A stretch of 64,000 nucleotides of DNA from Monoplex corrugatus (GCA_030674185.1 CM060312.1:72499237-72563236); one strand, 5' to 3'; positions 22,592 through 33,695 are shown, counted from the stretch's first letter. Made by a program: numbers and translations. Notes: generated by a model not told the origin, from the sequence alone.

Positions 22592-23480
22592 ATGGCTCAA
22601 GAACTGTCTTCTCAAGCTGTTCTGGCTGATCTAGCAACTCAACTGCTAGCTCTCAGTCTCATTGTTCAGTCTTGCCAAATCAACGCAGTTTCCATCAAAC
22701 TTCCAGAATTCTGGATCAAATCTCCAGAAGTTTGGTTCGCCAGGGTGGAAGCATAGTTTGGCACCAGAGGTAGTAGTAAAGACCAAACGAAATACGACTA
22801 CATTGTCAATGCACTAGACATAAACACAGCAGAAGAGGTTCAGTCCATTCTCATCAACCCACCAACTAATGACAAGTACAACACTTTAAAGAAAGCTCTG
22901 ATCAAGACCTTTGGCAAATCTCAAGGTCAGAAAGATGCCGAACTCCTCAATCTTAATGGGCTTGGTGACGAACGCCCTACTGCTCTTATGCGCAAGATAT
23001 CCCCAAACACTAAAGCGTGCATTGTTCCCGGCAAACCTTCCTTCTGACATACGAAGTATTTTAGCAGGACACAACATCACAGACACAGACGCACTTGCTG
23101 AGGCAGCAGATCGCATCTGGGAGGCGCATGCTGCAGGTATACAGCAGATCTCATTGGCTCCAACAGAAACGCAGAACACAAATATGAAAGTGCTCTCTGA
23201 ACAGAATGTGGTCACACCATCATTGGAACAGACTGCCTCTGCCATCAAGAAAGAAAAGCAACGCCCTCCTCTTTCACAGCATGGCACAACCAATTCGTCC
23301 TCTGTGTGTTTATATCATCAGAGATTTGTCCCAGATGCCCGTCGCTGTCAGCCTGATTGCAAATTTGTGTCATTATTTCCAGAGCGAACAAACAGGGCAG
23401 ATCATCATCAGGAAACGCCAATACAAGCCGTTAAACGTGGTACCGGCTGGTGTTTCCAATTCCAGCACGTATTCAGTTTA
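22592..23480 (+). pseudogene. gypsy gag
   Basis: ATG at 22592. Residues SIKLPEFWIKSPEVWFARVEA, then a TAG where CAG would be expected, then FGTRG...TKYDYIVNALD and AELLNLNGLGD, a capsid-like helical region typical of invertebrate gypsy gag. A frame shift near 23000 moves to RALFPANLPSDIRSILAG and AADRIWEAHAAGIQQIS. The end has a Cys/His cluster (CLYHQRFVPDARRCQPDC). One stop and at least one frame shift inactivate it. Confidence 0.85.
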
Positions 23481-26050
23481 TGATCAACACTCTGGCCAGT
23501 CTTTTTTGATTGATACTGGCGCTGACGTATCAGTTTTTCCAGCTTCTCCACGAGACCGCAAAATCATCCCACCTTCCACACCACTCTGTGCCGCCAATGG
23601 AACTTCCGTCAAGACATGGAGAAAACGCAACATGACTTTGAAAATTAAGCCCACACAAGTGTACTGACATGAGTTTTATCTCGCTGATGTTACACGACCC
23701 ATCCTTGGTGCTGATCTTTTCATCACTCATGAACTTTTCATGGACCTTAAAGGCAAGCGTCTCCTTTCCATCGATAACGCCTCTGTTTTCCTCAAAAACA
23801 CTGATTCTCCCATGAACCCTGCAGGTTTATCGTTTCATCCGCACAACGAGTACTCTGATCTTCATCAGTTTCCAGAGTTACGTACTCCACGGTTTGCTTC
23901 TTCCATCAATAAACATGGTGTGGAACGTCACATCATTACACATTGACCACCGGTCCATGCCTTTGCTCGCCGTTTGAATTCAGAGAAGGTAGCCACTGCA
24001 AAATCTGAATTTTTGAAAATGGAACAGATGGGCATCATCTGTCGGTCCAATTCACCATGATCTTTACCTCTTCATGTGGTTCCCAAAGCGAGAGGTCATT
24101 GGCGACCCTGTGGCGATTTCAGACAACTAAATGCTGCTACCAAAGATGGTCGCTATCCTTTGCCCCATATTCAGGATTTCAACAATATCCTCACAGGGTG
24201 CAAAATCTTCTCCAAGATTGATCTGGACAGGGGCCACCATCAAATTCCTATGGCGCCATCTTCTGTTGCAAAAACTGCCACCATCACACCTTTCGGACTC
24301 TGGGAGTTTCTTCGTATGCATTTTGGCCTCAAAAATGTTGCTCAGGCATTCCAACGACTCATGGATGGCATCCTCCGAGACATACATTTCACTTTTGTCT
24401 ACATTGATGACATCCTTGTTGCCAGTCGTTCACACAAAGAACATCTTGAACACCTCAGACAAATTTTCCAGCTCCTTTCTTCCAACGGACTGGTTATCAA
24501 CAAAACCAAGTGTATTTTCAGTGTACTGTTAGTGAGCTGGATTTCCTTGGCCATCGTGTCACTGTCCAAGGGATACGTCCACTTCCAGACCAAGTAGCCT
24601 CTCTTCAAGACTGTGCTCCCCCCACTGATCGCACAGGCCTTCAGCGGTTCCTGGGGATGATGAATTAATGATGAATTACTATCACCGTTTCATTCCACAT
24701 GTTGCTGACGTTCTAGCTCCACTCCACTCTCAGGCAAGTGGTAAAGGACAAACTATTCAGTGGTCTGAAGCCTGTCAAACTGCGTTTGAAAGAGCCAAAG
24801 AAGCTCTCAGAGAAGCCGTGCTTCTACATCACTCTCATCCAGATGCACCTACGAGTCTCACAGTCGATGCTTCCAACTCGGCTTTGGGTGCCCAGCTGGA
24901 GCAGAAACAGGGCCAGTCTTGGGTACCTCTCGCTTTCTTCTCTAAAAAAACTTTCTGAAACAGAACATATACAGCGCCTTTGACCGTGAGCTTCTGGCAG
25001 CCTACAGTGCGATTAAACATTTCAGACATTTTCTGGAAGGACGACCTTTCACATTATACACTGATCACAAGCCAATAGTTTCCACACTCAGCAGTCAAAC
25101 TGAACGCTCTCCTCGACAAACGAGACACCTCTCTTAATTGCTGAATTTACCACTGACATCCAGTTCATTACAGGCAAGTTTAATGTAGTGGCTGATGCTT
25201 TTTCACGTTTCAGTATCAACTCCGACTATGAGGAACAGAGCTGTTTCTCTGTTGGCAGTTACACTTACAGTCAACTTGCTCAAGACCAAATACAGCCTGG
25301 TGAAATGGACTCCTATCGCACAGCTACTACTGGCCTCAAGCTTCAAGACATTCAGTTTGGCACGTCAACTGTCCTGTGTAATACGTCCAATGGTGTCACA
25401 CGCCCAGTTTTGCGAAACTCCTGGACTCGTCCAGTTTTTGATCAATCCATGGACTGTCACATGCAGTGCACACCCCACACAGCAAGCTGTCACTCAACAC
25501 TTCGTGTGGCATAGCATGAAGCGTGACATTCGCAAATGGTGCAAGGAATGTCATGCCTGTCTGTCCTCCAAGATTCATCGACACACACGGGCGCCACTGG
25601 TTGAACGCCCACCTCCAACTGCCAGGTTCCAGTTATCTACACGTAGACCTTGTTGGACCTCTGCCAGTCAGTCAAAGCATACATGACCTACCTGTTCACC
25701 ATCATGGACCGTTTCACCAGGTGGCCAGAAGCCATTCCTCTTCCTGACGCCCATGCTTCCACCTGTGCCACAGCTCTCATACATCACTGGATCGCCAGGT
25801 TTGGTGTTCCTGAAGACATTACCTCTGATTGCGGAAAGCAGTTCACCTCAGTAATCTGGGCTGAGTGCAATAAACTCTTGAGCATTGAAGTTCACACAAT
25901 CACGGCCTACCATCCACAGGCAAACGGCATGGTTGAACGTTTCCACCGTCACCTGAACGCAGCACTCAAAGCACGCACTACCACCCATGACTGGTTTGCA
26001 GAGCTACCTTTGGTCCCTTTGGTGGGTGGACCCTGGATGTTCCCCTGCTG
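23340..26050 (+). pseudogene. gypsy pol: protease, RT, RNase H, integrase (first part)
   Basis: Protease: FLIDTGADVSVFP near 23504. RT: FRQLNAATKDGRYPLP, KIDLDRGHHQIPM and the catalytic YIDD near 24400. RNase H: LTVDASNSALGAQL near 24860. Integrase: zinc-binding region ending CKECHACLSSK near 25550, then Asp in HVDLVGPLP, Asp in TSDCGKQFTS near 25827 and Glu in GMVERFHRH near 25930. In-frame stops occur near 23665, 23944 and 24058 and frame shifts near 24535, 24660, 24955, 25140 and 25680. The coding sequence stops at 26.12 kb because of the LINE insertion. Confidence 0.9.
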
Positions 26051-26121
26051 AACTTGTCTCCGGCTCAACTCTTCGCCTGCCTGGTGAATTGCTTCGACCG
26101 CTAAACGTACGCACCATGGAA

Positions 26122-27783
26122 CCAATTTAGATCCAAATGAACTGAAAAATTACCGGCCTATCTCTAATCTCTCTTTCTTGTCAAAACTCCTTGAAAAAGT
26201 CGTCCTCAACCAGCTGAATTCTCACCTGTCTGCCAACAATCTCCTCAATCCTTTCCAGTCAGCCTACCGCCAGTGCCATAGCACTGAAACTGCCCTACTA
26301 CACATTCTCAACAATCTCCTCCTTGCAACTGATACTGGCAAAGTCTCTCTCCTCACACTCCTTGATCTGTCTGCAGCCTTTGATACCATTGATCATGGTA
26401 TTCTCCTTTCTAGACTTCATCATACTTTTGGCATCTCTGACATTGCTCTGTCTTGGTTCACTTCATACCTATCCAACAGAAAACAAACCGTTCTCATCAA
26501 TGGCACTTACTCTCAATCTGCATACCTGACCTGTGGTGTTCCACAAGGATCTGTCCTTGGCCCTGTTCTTTTCACTCTTTACACCTCCCCCCTGTCCACC
26601 ATCATCAACTCCCATTCTATAAAACACCACTTCTATGCTGATGACACCCAACTTCAAGACAGTGACTCACCTGATAATATACAGCGCCTGTTGACTCGCA
26701 CCACTGAGTGTTACTCGGACATTAAGAACTGGATGACACACAATAGACTTCAGCTTAATGACGACAAAACAGAAGCTATCCTCATTGGCACCCGTCAGAA
26801 ACTTTCTCAGCTGCCTCCTCTTTCTCTCCCATTATGTAACACATCAGTCCCAATTTCTGATTCAGCTAAAAACCTTGGTGTCTGCATTGACTCTACCCTC
26901 TCCATGAACAACTTTGTTTCTCAAACTGCCAGATCCTGCTACTATCATCTCCATCGTATAAGGCTGATCAGGAAGTATCTCTCTGTCGAAACAACTGCAA
27001 AACTCGTTCTCTCCTTCATAATGTCTCGCATTGACTATTGCAATTCACTCCTGTCTGGTCTTCCTGCCTCCACCATTCACATCCTACAGCGCATTCAAAA
27101 CAATGCTGTACGCCTTGTACTCAAAAAGAAAAAAGCTGACCACATATCTCCTCTCCTGGCACAACTTCACTGGCTCCCTGTATCAAAGCGCATACAGTAC
27201 AAACTAGACACCATGTGCTACAAAAGCCTCAATAACGCAGCCCCCGATTACCTGTCAAGCCTACTTGAGATCTATCTTCCCTCACGTACCCTCCGCTCTG
27301 CCTCCGATCCTCTGACTTTTCGCTTTCCACGCACTAAGCTCAATACCTATGGTCCACGAGCCTTCTCTGTTTCTGGTCCACCCTCCTGGAACAAACTTCC
27401 TCTCTCAGTCCGTCAGCAACCTACTTTTGTCTCCTTCAAGTCCGCTCTCAAAACTCACCTTTTCTCCTCCGCATAAAATCCTAACCCCCCTCTGCAGCCT
27501 GTCTCCGCTCGGAGGGAATCACATGGTTATAATATATAATTGTATATGCTATGCTCTCTATAATTTTCCATTGCTTTTATTCTTGCTTTTATTGCTTTTA
27601 TTCTTTCTCCCCATTTATAGCCATGCGTGTGTGTGTGTGTGTGTATGTGTGTGTGCGTGTGTGTGCGTGCGTGCGTGCGTGCGTGCGTGCTTGCGTGTGT
27701 GTCTGCTTCAGCGCTTAGATTTGATTTTATCAAGATTTTGCGCTATATAAATATTGTAATTATTATTATTATTATTATAACCA
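26122..27783 (+). mobile_element. L2/CR1-like LINE, 5'-truncated, nested in the gypsy integrase
   Basis: Starts in mid-RT at NELKNYRPIS and ends with GCGCTATATAAATATTG plus an ATT repeat, the usual 3' end of this LINE group. AACCA flanks both sides (26120-26124 and 27779-27783), a candidate short target duplication. A GT/GC tract at 27625-27700 lies in the 3' UTR. The gypsy integrase C-terminus resumes right after. Confidence 0.88.
26128..27476 (+). CDS. L2/CR1-like LINE reverse transcriptase, C-terminal part, uninterrupted
   Basis: An unbroken frame of about 450 codons to TAA at 27474. RT landmarks: NYRPISNLSFLSKLLEKVV, FQSAYRQCHSTETALL, LTLLDLSAAFDTIDH (motif A), GVPQGSVLGPVLF, the catalytic FYADDTQL near 26630, then SRIDYCNSLLSGLP and LHWLPVSKRIQYK, and a conserved SWNKLPLSVR end. 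RT makes cDNA at a nicked target. The endonuclease and RT N-terminus are absent through 5' truncation, so it cannot move alone. The lack of stops contrasts with the broken host gypsy and suggests a recent insertion. Confidence 0.9.
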
Positions 27784-28290
27784 GACTCGATGTTTCTCAA
27801 ACATCTACAGCATACCATGCGCACCGTGCTACCACCAGCTCCAATGTTCCATAGACGGCAACCTGTACAGGCCTCCAGACCTAGCCTCCACCGGGTTCGT
27901 CTACGTCAAACATGATGCTCACCGTCATCCACTCCAACGACCCTATGACGGTCCTTATCGCATCATTGACACTAATGATAAGTTCTATATCCTTAAAATC
28001 AAGGGTCGTGCAGAAAAGGTGTCTTTGGATCGTCTCAAAGCTGCTTTTGTCACGCCGCTCATCACTTCAGAGAACAAGACTATGGTTTCTCCTAGCGCTG
28101 AAGTTTCACCCACATCATCAAAGGCAACATCTGCAGCAAGCTCTGCAGAACCGTCCACCACCCCACACGATCTTCTGCCAGAGATCCTCTTCTGGTTACA
28201 ACTCGCTCATGCCGCGTTTCACGCTACCACCAAGATTTCAATGACTGATTTCAGTTTTTGTTATTTTTCAAGACAAACATTTTGCTAAGC
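27784..28290 (+). pseudogene. gypsy integrase C-terminal region
   Basis: Resumes pol after the LINE. STGFVYVKHDAHRHPLQRPYDGPYRI and KVSLDRLKAAFV fit the C-terminal domain of gypsy integrases (GPYRI, then VS.DRLKPA). Frame shifts separate the pieces. A Ser/Thr/Pro-rich end leads to the polypurine tract. Confidence 0.8.
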
Positions 28291-28317
28291 AGTTGTACTC
28301 CGCTGGGAGTGGGGTAG

Positions 28318-28497
28318 TGTAGCGACTTACCTAATTCATATTTCGAATTGTTAATTATCGTTCTTGTCTGTAACTTTAAAGATAGAGTTGTTTCCCGTTG
28401 TTGTGAGTAATCGTTCAGACGTTGCCTGTCGATCTTTTTTGAAACCAGATTAAAAGTCTGTGTGTCATACTGAAGTTCGTATTGAAAATTATTAACA
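28318..28497 (+). repeat. 3' LTR (180 bp)
   Basis: Starts TGTAGCGACTTACC and ends ATTAACA. Five bases longer than the 5' LTR through a CTGAA insertion near its end. Confidence 0.93.
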
Positions 28498-31190
28498 TAC
28501 ATTCGTATACTATCCTTCCGGGTCTTCGAGGCAAGAACTATTCAACACGGTTAAACCACAGGTTGTGCACATCTCGGCCAGCAGTCTGTCTTGTCCCTTG
28601 AATGCCTGAACAGTCTGGTGGTCTGAATGGACCTAAGTCTCTACATTAACATTTTCCTTGTGTAACAGAGCATACAGGTTGCCAGTACTAGCATGAAAAT
28701 CTGCACACAACAAAAAAAGTTCGTCAACAAGTCTGAATTTAATTTAATGAGCAGTATCCAGGTGTGGAAATAACAGAAGTAATAGTCACATGTGTCTGTG
28801 ATATGGCGAGTCATAAGGACATATATACACACGACACACAGAAAAGTATCATACTTGGTGACTAACACATTTTTTTTTCATTTTCATATCGTATTGTCTT
28901 CATAAGATAAAATAGGATAGGATAAGGTAAGGAAAGATCAGATAGGGCGAGACAAGGCAAGAGAAGAGAAGGTAAGGTAAGTTGTTGTTTTTTTTATTAC
29001 CAACTGTGCATACATATATCGCACAGAAATGTTAGCAGGGTAGCACACGTCACATTACAGTTACTGTAGTCCAGTACGATGATGCAGTTTGCCAATGTAC
29101 GCTTTAACATCACAAGGACACATCCATTACTTCTGCCTTCCTGACACACAGTTCAGTCGAGAGACTAGTATAGTGAATAAAGTCGGGAAAACATTCCAGT
29201 AGTTTGATATTTTCTAAGTAAATGTCAGTCAGGCAAACCATATCAAAACAATTTACACATTCTATGAAATCTTGTTCACACGGTTTTATCAGTGGTATTT
29301 CCATATTCCGGTTAAAAACATTCGTAACGGTCTTGTAAAACATCGTCAGTGTAACGATGGTGCATGGTCAGGTTTTTTTGTTTGTTTGTTTTGTTTTGTT
29401 TGTTTGTTTTGTGCTATGTCTAACACTGTTATACTTACCACTCTGACGTGATCGTGGCCCTGACCCATTATGAAAAAAAGTGACCTGTGGCCGTGTGGAT
29501 GGGGTCTGCCGACAGTGGGCATGCTCCGATTCTGCATCCTGGGTCTGAAATCTGGAGACGTGTTGTTCTTCTGTTTGTTTGACAGTGCATTGTCACTAAT
29601 ACCATCATGTTGTTCTCCTGTTCGTTTGACAGTGCATTGACACTAATACCATGACGACCTCGTGATGGGTGATTCTGTCTTCCATGACCAAAACCATTGG
29701 AGTGTCTTGAAGGTCACCACTGTCTCCCTCACCTCTCGCATCTCGTCTGCATGTCTTCCACCTCCCCATGCATGGAGAGGGGAACATCAGTATCTCGAGA
29801 ATGCGTCAGCCGGTGGTGTACCGGTAGACTATCACTGGACCTCAGATGTTGGGAGGTGGGCAAGGATGGATATTCTTCAGATGACGGCATGCTCTTGTGT
29901 AACCTCATCCACGTCATCAAACATGCCATCCACGCAGTCCTGTATCCTAATAGTAGAAATAGTAGGGATAAAAAAAGTATACACCCCTTTTCTTGATGGT
30001 ACTTCCTGTAGTTTTAAATTTGTTTGTTTGTTCTGTTTTGTTTGTTTTGTTTTGTTTTTTTTGTTGTTTTGTTTTGCATTATACATGTATGAATTTGATT
30101 TATGAACTAAATTTTCATCGAAGCTAAGTTTTGAGTCTTTAATTTTGGGGTGTGACTCAAGAAAACCGTTGAAAGAGCTGAGGTGAAGTGCATGATTTCA
30201 CTGGATGGTACGTTCTTGTGTTGTGAGACTGCTAGAAACTGTTCAGTTTACGTGATGAAATATGATAGTGAGTGTTACTTCTTAATAATATATCCATGTA
30301 TGCTTTTCATGTTATGTAATTTTCTTATCCTTAATTTTGCTTCACGTAGGTATGTAAATACTTGTATTTTAAGCATACGGATATTTTACATGGTTTGTCC
30401 TTTGCGTTTGCCTGTATTGCTTGTTTAAAATTCATGTTTAAAAAACTTGTAAAAAAAAATGGTGGTGCCTTTGAATTTATCTGTCCTTAGTGTAATTGTG
30501 TAATGAAATTATTATTACCTAATATGTTTGTGTTTAGTAAGAAATGGTGACTGGTAAACTTTACATATATTTAGTTTGCTATTGAGTGTATTTGTAGGCT
30601 TGTATGTATGCGCGTATGTATGTATGTTATGTACATTTGTTTGAAAAACTTACCATTCTTTTTCAATGTTGGTGTATTTTGTTTATTTTATAGTTTTACA
30701 GAGTACATTTTAGCAATGGCAGGTGAGGAAAATTGACATTCCCGTTGGAAAAATGAAGTTCAGTCAATCAATCCATGTGTCGTCTGTCTCCCTGTCTGTT
30801 AGTACTACTTTGTAAAGTTGTAGTGCAATCTCAGATTTATCAAAAATACATGGAAATAGTTACCAAAATTATTTTTAAAATGATCTCGAAGATCAGAGTT
30901 GAATTTTGTTTACCCATGTACTTCAATCTACATCTACATAATGCATGTTCTCTGTCATGTCTGAGCTTTTGGGTCGTAAACTCATCTCCATTTCCTTCAA
31001 ACATAAGTCCTTCAGATTTTCTAGAGGCCTTTTCAGAATTTTTTTTCTTCCAGAGTTAATGACTACGAGCCTATCTTGACATTTTTTTCTTCCAACCCTT
31101 CCTGGTCCTCCTTTTGCGGGATCCATACTTCACTGATTTTCAAACAGTTTCTGAAACTGTGAGTGCCAGCATGCCGAAAGAAATACAATT
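28498..31190. other. Non-coding, AT-rich; short purine-rich and T-rich runs
   Basis: A G/A-rich degenerate repeat (AAGGTAAGG-like) lies at 28905-28982. TTTG runs lie at 29370-29412 and 30017-30075. A short direct repeat (GTTTGACAGTGCATTG) occurs at about 29576 and 29624. No gene is recognised. Confidence 0.5.
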
Positions 31191-31380
31191 CATTAGTCAT
31201 TATTACTTTATAACACCTACACGTATGGAATCACTGTATGCACCATTGTTTACACTTACTTGTGTCGTAGCGCTGTCGCCGTGACCCGGCCTCATCAGCG
31301 ACTGACTGTGTTACTGCTGAGAGGGGAGCGAGGCAGCCGTGAGCGAAACTCGTATCCGTTTGTTGTGTCCAAACTCGAGT
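31191..31380 (-). repeat. Left inverted arm of PLE copy C
   Basis: Reverse complement of 33237-33426. Ends at ACTCGAGT, after which the truncated RT coding sequence begins. Contains the hammerhead-like motif on the minus strand at 31264-31302. Confidence 0.93.
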
Positions 31381-33306
31381 ATATGTGGTGCTACGGCCGC
31401 CTACAATAGGAAGTTGTCACACTTCTTGTGTAAGATACTTAAGCCCGTCGGATCGGATAGCCAATATGCTTGTGAGAGCACAGAGGACCTATTAGCAGCT
31501 GTTAGGAGTCTGAATAGTGCCAATGATGGTCGTGGTACGAGGGAGGACATAGTAGTAGGGTCACTTGAAGTCAAAGCCCTGTACCCCAGTCTTGATGTGG
31601 GCTTTACTACTGACATTGTTGCCAAGTCTTTTTATGAAAGCGATGTCGAGGTCAAGGGTGTAGATACCAGAGAGCTCAGCCTCTACTTGGCTGTCAACAT
31701 GACCCAAGAAGAAATAGACCGGTTGGGTTTAACTGATTACTGCCCAAAGAGAAGACACAAGAAGGGGCCCAGACCCAAAATCACTGGTTGTGCCATTAAG
31801 AAGGACGTCGGAGACCGCCATGCTCCATGGTACCCCCCTAAGCTCACACCTGACGAGAGTACTGACAAGAGGATGCTGGCAGAGGCCCTGAAGATAGGGA
31901 TAAAATTTATCATGAAGCATCACGTGTACCAATTCGGCGAGGATGTCAAGAGGCAGAGGAAGGGAGGTCCTATAGGGCTTGAGCTTACTGGCGAGTTGGC
32001 GAGAGTTTTCATGACGTGGTGGGATGGCGAGTTGATGCGGAGAGTGAGTGAGGAAGGGTTAAAGGTGTTAATGTACAGACGCTATGTGGATGACATTAAC
32101 TTGATTATGGAAACTCCTGACGGGAAGTTGAAGTTCCAGGATGGCAAGGTGGTGAGGAGTGAGAGTTTTAGTAACCTAGAGAGAGATATGCATGCCATAG
32201 AGCTAGTGAGGAGCATAGGGAACAGTATCCATGAGTCTATCGAGCTTGAGGTAGACTGTCCCTCGTTGCATGACGACAAAAAGCTTCCACTTCTCGACGT
32301 GAAGATGTGGGTGGAGTGTAAAGAAGATGAAGATGGTGAGAAATGGAACAGGGTGCTACATGTCTTCTATTACAAAGACGTTGCCACTAGCTCGGTGGTC
32401 AGTGCACGTTCATCCCTCCCTGGGTCTGCAATGAGAACTGTCCTTACACAGGAGGTGCTACGAATCCTTCTCCGTTGTAGCCCTGAACTCACCTGGGAGG
32501 TGACCAAGAGTTACGTGGAGGATTATATGCTCCACCTCCAACACTCTGGCTACAATCAGCGTTTCAGAGCTGAGGTGACAAGTTCAGCAATCCACGCGTA
32601 CAAGAAGCTTATAGCTATGGATACTAGTGGCGAGCAACCCCTGTACAGGCCCAAGGCATGGAAGAAGAAAGAGAGACAGAAGAATAGGAGAGAGAAGAAG
32701 GGTAATTGGTTCAAGAGGGGAGGTGACTCTAGTGTTTTGTTTGTGCTGGCTACTCCCAAATCAGAATTAAAGAAGAGGTATGAGAGTGTGATAGGTATGT
32801 CAGGGTTTAAGTTTAAAGTGGTGGAACGGTCTGGTAGGAGTGTGAAGAGCTTAGTGCAAAAGTCAAACCCCTTCAAGAAGAGTGAGTGCGATGACAAAGA
32901 GAGGTGTATGGTATGTAGTGGTGGAAATTCGAAAGGACAGTGTCGTAGAGAGAATGTAGAGTATAAGATTAGTTGTAGTGCGTGTGAGTGTGTATATCTA
33001 GGAGAGACTGGGAGAAGTGCGTACAGCCGGGGGCGTGGCCACATGAAAGATCACAATAACAGACACAAAGATTCTGTGTTATGGAGACACACATCCAGAC
33101 ACCACAGAAATGACGCCACTCCACCACAGTATACCATGGCTGTGACATCGACACACAACACGGCCCTGTCGAGACAGGTGAGCGAGGCTGTTAACGTCGA
33201 CAACTATGAACCAAGAGCGAAACTCATGACTTCCAAACTCGAGTTTGGACACAACAAACGGATACGAGTTTCGCTCACGGCTGCCTCGCTCCCCTCTCAG
33301 CAGTAA
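31339..33306 (+). CDS. PLE reverse transcriptase with C-terminal GIY-YIG endonuclease (5'-truncated, uninterrupted)
   Basis: An open frame of 655 codons with no ATG near its 5' end. The first 14 codons read through the inverted arm, and true PLE sequence begins at CGATAAYNRKLSHF. RT landmarks: LEVKALYPSLD (motif A, about residue 76), GGPIGLELTGELARVFM (about 215), catalytic YVDD (249-252), LPLLDVKMWVE (about 315). A Lys/Arg-rich linker (KKERQKNRREKK) follows, then a cysteine cluster (CDDKERCMVC, about 520) and the GIY-YIG nuclease (YKISCSACECVYLGETG, about 540-625). The order RT then GIY-YIG is the canonical PLE order, unlike Naiad-type elements. RT motifs before motif A are missing, so it is probably inactive despite having no stop. 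PLEs insert by target-primed reverse transcription. Confidence 0.93.
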   Translation: MSETRIRLLCPNSSICGATAAYNRKLSHFLCKILKPVGSDSQYACESTEDLLAAVRSLNSANDGRGTREDIVVGSLEVKALYPSLDVGFTTDIVAKSFYESDVEVKGVDTRELSLYLAVNMTQEEIDRLGLTDYCPKRRHKKGPRPKITGCAIKKDVGDRHAPWYPPKLTPDESTDKRMLAEALKIGIKFIMKHHVYQFGEDVKRQRKGGPIGLELTGELARVFMTWWDGELMRRVSEEGLKVLMYRRYVDDINLIMETPDGKLKFQDGKVVRSESFSNLERDMHAIELVRSIGNSIHESIELEVDCPSLHDDKKLPLLDVKMWVECKEDEDGEKWNRVLHVFYYKDVATSSVVSARSSLPGSAMRTVLTQEVLRILLRCSPELTWEVTKSYVEDYMLHLQHSGYNQRFRAEVTSSAIHAYKKLIAMDTSGEQPLYRPKAWKKKERQKNRREKKGNWFKRGGDSSVLFVLATPKSELKKRYESVIGMSGFKFKVVERSGRSVKSLVQKSNPFKKSECDDKERCMVCSGGNSKGQCRRENVEYKISCSACECVYLGETGRSAYSRGRGHMKDHNNRHKDSVLWRHTSRHHRNDATPPQYTMAVTSTHNTALSRQVSEAVNVDNYEPRAKLMTSKLEFGHNKRIRVSLTAASLPSQQ

Positions 33307-33426
33307 CACAGTCAGTCGCTGATGAGGCCGGGTCACGGCGACAGCGCTACGACACAAGTAAGTGTAAACAATGGTGCATACAGTGATTCCATACGTGTAG
33401 GCGTTATAAAGTAATAATGACTAATG
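33237..33426 (+). repeat. Right inverted arm of PLE copy C
   Basis: Contains the last 22 codons of the ORF and about 120 bp of 3' non-coding sequence. Outer end at CTAATG. Confidence 0.93.
33315..33353 (+). ncRNA. Hammerhead-ribozyme-like motif at the PLE copy C 3' end
   Basis: Read as RNA: GUCG (stem I), CUGAUGA core at 33319-33325, one extra G, GCCG-GGUCA-CGGC hairpin (stem II), GAC, palindrome AGCGCU (stem III), A at 33349, then CGAC (33350-33353) closing stem I. The layout is that of a type I hammerhead with a minimal stem III. Departures from consensus are GAC-A in place of GAAA and the unpaired G before stem II. An inverted second copy is at 31264-31302. Confidence 0.5.
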
Positions 33427-33621
33427 GATTCAGTAAAACCTACGTGGCGGACTGCTATAATTTGTCAAAATACAATTCAAATCTTGTGAAATTGATCCCA
33501 TATCTGCTTTTCACTTCTTACGAACGCTTCCTGATCTTCTTCATTCATAAAGCGTATCCAATGCTTCTTTTCTTATTTAATGTCCTGGATGCCGCCCAGT
33601 TTCCTCAGAGCGCCACGAGTT

Positions 33622-33695
33622 AAGTGAAACACTTGCTTGACAGGGGCTTCTCCTGTGAGGACTTTCTGCTGTCCGATTCTCCCCACAGTAGCTTG
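33622..33695 (+). repeat. Dispersed repeat family R, copy 1 (partial)
   Basis: GAAACACTTGCTTGACAGGG, then GGCTTCTCCTGTGAGGAC and TTTCTGCTGTCC match copies at 35815-35985 (inverted) and 38640-38768. Confidence 0.7.

Larger units (their letters stand above)
22380..28497 (+). mobile_element. Ty3/gypsy LTR retrotransposon, defective, with nested LINE
   Basis: LTRs at 22380-22554 and 28318-28497 enclose gag, protease, RT, RNase H and integrase in the Ty3/gypsy order. Several stops and frame shifts are present and an L2/CR1-like LINE splits the integrase. A polypurine tract (GGGAGTGGGGTAG) precedes the 3' LTR. The flanks read ATAC before the 5' LTR and, depending on where the LTR end is set, ATAC after the 3' LTR. 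Confidence 0.93.
31191..33426 (+). mobile_element. Penelope-like element copy C between 190-bp inverted arms
   Basis: Arms 31191-31380 and 33237-33426 are inverted copies of equal length (190 bp) with about one mismatch seen. The right arm contains the end of the ORF and the 3' tail. The left arm is therefore an inverted copy of the element's own 3' end joined to a 5'-truncated RT. The junction lies in the palindrome AAACTCGAGTTT. Confidence 0.93.

Noticed and set aside
31339..31380. GTG start of the PLE ORF as a real initiation site
   Set aside because: These codons come from the inverted arm and are not PLE coding sequence. No ATG is near, and the element is 5'-truncated.
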